This document shows, piece by piece, positions 60,376 through 64,000 of a DNA stretch of 64,000 bases. A program made the translations under genes and the position numbers. Within the stretch, counting starts at the first letter, position 1. Each line of letters begins with the position of its first letter. This DNA is from Butyrivibrio hungatei NK4A153 (lineage in GTDB: Bacteria > Bacillota > Clostridia > Lachnospirales > Lachnospiraceae): NCBI RefSeq assembly GCF_000424465.1, contig NZ_AUJY01000001.1, forward strand, positions 39,578 through 103,577, read 5' to 3'. A model generated the notes under the pieces. That model was not told where the DNA came from. It saw only the letters and a list, made by a program, of their open reading frames with translations, and ran no database searches.

Positions 60376-61540
60376 GAGATATTACATTGAAAAGGACAGA
60401 CAGGAAAAGCTCATGTCGCGGAAGAATGAACCTGCAGATTTTTATAACGGAGTATATACAAGATATAAATATCCGGTTCTTACAAGACAGCATATTCCAC
60501 TTACGTGGAGATACGATCTTGATATAAACAGTAATCCGAATTTTCAGGAGAGGCTGGGGATAAATGCAGTTCTTAATTCAGGAGCCATTAAGCTTAACGG
60601 GAAGTATTATCTTGTTGCCAGAATAGAAGGCAATGACAGAAAGTCTTTTTTCGGAGTTGCTGAAAGTGATAACGGCATAGATAATTTCAGATTTTGGGAT
60701 TATCCGATCTTGCTTGATGACACTTGTAAGGAAGAGACAAATGTCTATGACATGAGGCTTACGCAGCATGAGGATGGTTGGATATACGGAGTGTTCTGTT
60801 CCGAGAGTCACGATGATTCCACAAACGATCTCTCGGCGGCAGTTGCGGCAGCAGGAATAGTAAGGACAAAAGATCTTAAAAAGTGGGAGCGACTTCCGAA
60901 TCTTGTTACAAAACGCTCGCCTCAGCAGAGAAATGTTGTTCTTCATCCTGAGTTTGTTGACGGAAAATATGCTTTTTACACCCGTCCAATGGACAGCTTT
61001 ATCGATACCGGAAGTGGCGGTGGTATAGGCTTTGGGCTGTGTGATGATATTGAACATGCAGTGATAGATGAGGAAAAGATTCTTAGCAGAAGAAGATATC
61101 ATCAGATCACGGAAGCCAAGAACGGTGAATGCGTTGTGCCTATAAAGACAGACAAGGGATGGCTTCATATCGCACACGGCGTAAGAAATACGGCAGCAGG
61201 ACTAAGATACGTCCTTTATGCCTATGCAACAGATCTATATGATCCCGGAAAAGTTATAGCGGAGCCCGGAGGACTTCTTCTTGGACCGTTTGGATGGGAG
61301 AGAGTAGGAGACGTTTCAAACGTTGTATTCTCAAACGGCGCGATTGTAGAAGAAAACGGCGATATTCTTCTTTATTATGCAGGCAGCGATACAAGGGTAT
61401 ATGTTGCAAAAACAAGTATTGAACTTCTTGGTGATTATATCTTCGGAACTCCCGAAGATCCCAGCAGAAGCGTGCTTTGCGTGCAGCAAAGATGCGAGCT
61501 TATAAAGAAAAATCTTGAAGTTTTAAAAAATGAGATTTAA
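60365..61540 (+). CDS. 4-O-beta-mannosyl-glucose phosphorylase (GH130_1)
   Basis: A 391-residue five-bladed-propeller enzyme that phosphorolyses mannosyl-glucose to mannose 1-phosphate and glucose. The family pattern is clear: [40 protein letters not shown], the catalytic Asp129 in [20 protein letters not shown], and [11 protein letters not shown]. It overlaps the epimerase by 11 bp, so the two pathway steps are translated together. GH130_2 (mannooligosaccharide phosphorylase) is less likely from the RYDLDIN start. Confidence 0.93.
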   Translation: MLHERYYIEKDRQEKLMSRKNEPADFYNGVYTRYKYPVLTRQHIPLTWRYDLDINSNPNFQERLGINAVLNSGAIKLNGKYYLVARIEGNDRKSFFGVAESDNGIDNFRFWDYPILLDDTCKEETNVYDMRLTQHEDGWIYGVFCSESHDDSTNDLSAAVAAAGIVRTKDLKKWERLPNLVTKRSPQQRNVVLHPEFVDGKYAFYTRPMDSFIDTGSGGGIGFGLCDDIEHAVIDEEKILSRRRYHQITEAKNGECVVPIKTDKGWLHIAHGVRNTAAGLRYVLYAYATDLYDPGKVIAEPGGLLLGPFGWERVGDVSNVVFSNGAIVEENGDILLYYAGSDTRVYVAKTSIELLGDYIFGTPEDPSRSVLCVQQRCELIKKNLEVLKNEI

Positions 61541-61549
61541 GGAGCAAAT

Positions 61550-62491
61550 ATGGCAGTATTGAAACTACAGGCTCCGACCAAAGACTATCTGTGGGGAGGA
61601 AACCGTCTTGTCGATGAATTCGGTAAAAGACCGGCAGGCGATGTGACCGCGGAAAGCTGGGAGCTGTCATGTTATCCCGGTTGCGAGTCTGTGATTGAAA
61701 ACGGTGAGTTTGCGGGAAAGACGCTCACAGATTATATAAATGAAAAAGGTAAGGATGTTCTTGGAAAAAACTGCGAGAAATTCAGGGACTTTCCGATACT
61801 TATCAAGCTTATTGATGCAAGAAAAGATCTGTCATTGCAGGTTCATCCGTCAGATGATTACGCTCTGAAAAAAGAAGGGCAGTACGGAAAGACGGAGATG
61901 TGGTATATAATTGATGCCAAAGACAATGCGTTTTTGTATTATGGCTTTAAACGCGAGATTTCCAAAGAAGAGTTTCGAAAGCGCATAGAGAATCAGACTC
62001 TTACAGAAGTTCTTAATGCTTATCCCGTAAGCAAGGGGGATGTGGTTTTTATTGAGGCGGATACTCTGCATGCAATCGGTGAGGGGATTCTTCTTGCAGA
62101 AATTCAGGAAAATTCGGATGTTACTTACAGGGTGTATGACTACGGAAGACGTGATAAAAACGGGAATCTGCGAAAGCTTCATATAGAAAAAGCGCTTGAA
62201 GTGACCAATCTTTTTCCGGCCAAAAAGGTCCCGAGACCTGAACCGCATATCGGAAATTGCAAATATTTTACGGTTGATAAAGTCAATCTAAGCGGTAAGA
62301 TCATGAATAAGCTTAGCGGTACGGTTGACGAGAACTCGTTTTTACATATTCTGTTCCTTTCGGGAGAAGGGGAAATAAAGAATGACAACGAGGATGTGAG
62401 ATTTAAAAAGGGCGACAGCTTCTTTCTCCCCGCCGGTGATGGGAATTATGAGATTTGCGGAGAGTGTGAGGCACTTTTCACGTATATTTAA
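61550..62491 (+). CDS. manA: Mannose-6-phosphate isomerase (class I)
   Basis: A 313-residue cupin zinc enzyme converting mannose 6-phosphate to fructose 6-phosphate. Zinc-site regions are LSLQVHPSDDYA, YGKTEMWYII and EADTLHAIGEGILLAEI, with the later YRVYDYGRRD. This is the short Firmicutes form. AAGGAG precedes ATG, 9 bp after GH130. It needs a mannose kinase, which the ROK protein at 45747 could be. No phosphomannomutase for mannose 1-phosphate is in the window. Confidence 0.95.
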   Translation: MAVLKLQAPTKDYLWGGNRLVDEFGKRPAGDVTAESWELSCYPGCESVIENGEFAGKTLTDYINEKGKDVLGKNCEKFRDFPILIKLIDARKDLSLQVHPSDDYALKKEGQYGKTEMWYIIDAKDNAFLYYGFKREISKEEFRKRIENQTLTEVLNAYPVSKGDVVFIEADTLHAIGEGILLAEIQENSDVTYRVYDYGRRDKNGNLRKLHIEKALEVTNLFPAKKVPRPEPHIGNCKYFTVDKVNLSGKIMNKLSGTVDENSFLHILFLSGEGEIKNDNEDVRFKKGDSFFLPAGDGNYEICGECEALFTYI

Positions 62492-62501
62492 GGATGAGAA
62501 T

Positions 62502-63656
62502 ATGCTTAGAGAGTATAAAATTTCAGAAATAGAAAAATTGAAGATTCATGGCAGGAGAACTGCATGTCTTGATCCTTTAACGCTGTTCTGGAATGGTTCG
62601 GGAATAGAAATGAATGTACGTGCCACTGTGGTGAAACTTCGCTGTTACGCAGATTATTCAGCCTTTGAGCCGTGGATCGATGTCCTTGTTGAAGGCGTAA
62701 GATATCAGAAGAGACCGCTTGAAAAGGGAATAAATGAGATCACAATCTGGCAAGGAAATGCGGAACCTTGCGAAAGTGATATTCCGCTCAGAAATATCAA
62801 GATCATGCGAGATACACCCGCTATGGCGGCGGATGGTGATACCCTGATACGGATTGAAGCTGTTTTTACCGATGGTACATTTGAAAATGTGGATGAACCC
62901 GGGCATAGGATTGAGTTTATAGGAGACAGTATAACATCAGGCGAAGGCTGCATGGGGCCTGTAAGTGAACAGGAGTGGAACAGCGCATGTTTTGATGCTG
63001 TCGATAATTATACATATATCACTGCTCAAAAACTGGGGGCTGACTATGAGGTTTTCAGCCAGAGCGGTTATGGCTTTGTATGGTCCTGGGATGGCAATCC
63101 GAAAGAAAATATGCCGTTATTCTATGATGAGGTGTGCGGGCTTGTTCCGGACGGAAAAGCTTGTGAGCTTGGGACTTATGAGAAATATGATTTCTCTCTT
63201 TTTGAACCTGATATCGTTATCATCAATCTGGGTACGAATGATGCGGGGGCATATTCCGCAAGCAGCCACGAAGCTGCTAGAAGCATGGGATTTGACGATG
63301 TTCATTTTCTGAATGAAAAAGGTGAGATTCCGCCGGAGGATGTGGCAGCGCTTAAGAACGGCGCAAAAGCTTTTTTGAAAAAGGTCAGAGAGAAGCGCCC
63401 GGGTGCCATAATAATATGGGCTTACGGAATGCTGCTTCAGGATTCGGATATAATCAACACTCAGATGACAAACTTGCTGTCAGCGGCAGTTGCTGAGTAT
63501 TCCAAGCAGGAAAACGACAGCAAGGTATATTATCATCAGCTTCCGCCTACACTTGCCGGAGAGTTCGGCTCGAGATCGCATCCCGGCCATCCGGCTCACA
63601 AAAAGGCAGCAGAATCATTGGTGAAGAAGATAGAGGCGGTGTTGGAGGTACGATAA
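62502..63656 (+). CDS. Acetyl esterase, CE2-like
   Basis: A 384-residue cytoplasmic esterase. Residues about 1-130 form a beta jelly roll (TLFWNGSGIEMNVRATVVKL, GINEITIWQG), and residues about 135-384 an SGNH domain: EFIGDSITSGEG (Ser143), SQSGYGFVWSWDG, IINLGTNDAG, and a late SHPGHPAHKKA (His). N-terminal jelly roll plus C-terminal SGNH is the CE2 plan. In Roseburia mannan loci a CE2 removes 3-, 4- and 6-O-acetyls, complementing CE17. The open frame reaches back into manA, but ATG 62502 with AAGGA 6-7 nt upstream is preferred. Confidence 0.88.
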   Translation: MLREYKISEIEKLKIHGRRTACLDPLTLFWNGSGIEMNVRATVVKLRCYADYSAFEPWIDVLVEGVRYQKRPLEKGINEITIWQGNAEPCESDIPLRNIKIMRDTPAMAADGDTLIRIEAVFTDGTFENVDEPGHRIEFIGDSITSGEGCMGPVSEQEWNSACFDAVDNYTYITAQKLGADYEVFSQSGYGFVWSWDGNPKENMPLFYDEVCGLVPDGKACELGTYEKYDFSLFEPDIVIINLGTNDAGAYSASSHEAARSMGFDDVHFLNEKGEIPPEDVAALKNGAKAFLKKVREKRPGAIIIWAYGMLLQDSDIINTQMTNLLSAAVAEYSKQENDSKVYYHQLPPTLAGEFGSRSHPGHPAHKKAAESLVKKIEAVLEVR

Positions 63657-63675
63657 AAAGAGTTGCGATTGTAGG

Positions 63676-63704
63676 ACACCTTGAATCATAGATTCAAGGT
63701 GTTT
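63676..63704 (+). terminator. Hairpin, probable terminator of the mannan transporter operon
   Basis: ACACCTTGAATC pairs perfectly with GATTCAAGGTGT around ATA, followed by only a short TT. Confidence 0.65.
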
Positions 63705-63838
63705 GCAAACAGGCCATTTGAGTCGGTTTCGCCGAAGGAATTGTTTGTTTATTGTATCAAGCTCTCACGAAATCTGCAGCCGATGCGTATTGGATATTTC
63801 GGATGTTTATGCTTGTTAGTCGAATCACAGTCAGCTTA

Positions 63839-64000
63839 CCCTGTCCATTTTGCAGTAAATGCAAGTATGGACAGGGCTTTTTTGTAGCATTTTCCTGTCC
63901 ATTATGCGGAAAATGGAAAAATAGACAGGGGTTTTTGCTGCCTTTTTCCTGTCCATTATGCGGTAAATGGAAAAATAGACAGGGCTATTTGCTGTCTTTT
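63839..64000. repeat. 54-bp hairpin tandem repeat array, cut by the window end
   Basis: CCTGTCC starts units at 63840, 63894 and 63948, an exact 54-bp period. In unit 1 CCCTGTCCAT pairs with ATGGACAGGG (10 bp); in units 2 and 3 CCTGTC pairs with GACAGG and CCATT with AATGG. The sequence differs from the 52-bp arrays but the design is the same. No gene is seen in 63705-63838. Confidence 0.9.

Noticed and set aside
63681..63887. 68-codon ORF running into the 54-bp array
   Set aside because: Starts inside a terminator-like hairpin and has no ribosome site.

Overview
The window looks like the chromosome of a fibre-degrading Lachnospiraceae bacterium of the Butyrivibrio / Pseudobutyrivibrio type. 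This rests on gene content and style: about 40 % GC, strong GGAGG-type ribosome sites with several TTG/GTG starts, the Firmicutes order dgt-dnaG-rpoD-trmK, class A RNase P RNA, DUF6465-type protein, KDPG aldolase fused to a VOC domain, and a large intracellular mannan-utilisation locus. No species assignment can be made from the sequence alone.

Layout. 1-5.4 kb: two translationally coupled membrane genes, a GT2 polysaccharide synthase fused to degenerate GGDEF/EAL domains, and a glycosidase-like protein fused to a GDPD domain; then tRNA-Leu(AAG). 6.2-10.4 kb: an accessory stretch with two 52-bp hairpin-repeat arrays, a PD-(D/E)XK-like nuclease gene, a secreted metallopeptidase and a frameshifted XRE regulator. 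10.5-12.1 kb: three small envelope-type or unknown proteins. 12.2-20.3 kb: housekeeping operon (dGTPase, DnaG, RpoD with a long Lys-rich head, TrmK, TGS-nucleoside kinase, SDR epimerase). 20.4-24.3 kb: trypsin-like protease, vWA lipoprotein, ECF sigma and its putative anti-sigma. 24.3-28.7 kb: rnpB (minus strand) and kduI-kduD-eda-kdgK, which turn unsaturated uronates into KDPG cleavage products. 28.9-35.4 kb: an HD-GYP protein with a carbohydrate-binding-like outer domain, an acyltransferase, a PadR-controlled membrane operon and an RlmD-like methyltransferase. 36.1-39.6 kb: a second PD-(D/E)XK paralogue and a self-contained lysis cassette (XRE repressor, 20-codon ORF, holin, amidase endolysin) with no phage structural genes.

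39.8-63.7 kb is glycan catabolism. A sugar ABC transporter with a GH13_18 sucrose-phosphorylase-like enzyme and a LacI regulator is followed by a mannan operon: ROK sugar kinase, GH2 beta-mannosidase, GH26 mannanase without a signal peptide, CE17-like esterase, GH36 alpha-galactosidase and two overlapping LacI genes. A second ABC importer operon then carries mannobiose 2-epimerase, GH130 mannosylglucose phosphorylase, mannose-6-phosphate isomerase and a CE2-like esterase. The simplest reading is that acetylated galactomannan or glucomannan oligosaccharides are imported whole and then deacetylated, degalactosylated, hydrolysed or epimerised and phosphorolysed in the cytoplasm. A recurrent AT-rich operator-like motif (TTAAGTTAATTTAA type) lies ahead of the ROK kinase, the LacI pair and the second transporter, tying these blocks into one probable regulon.

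The most unusual material is the association of hairpin-containing 52-54 bp tandem arrays with a family of PD-(D/E)XK-like proteins (two paralogues, one gene-start remnant, and a further array at the window end), and the isolated holin/endolysin cassette with its own repressor, operators and micro-ORF.
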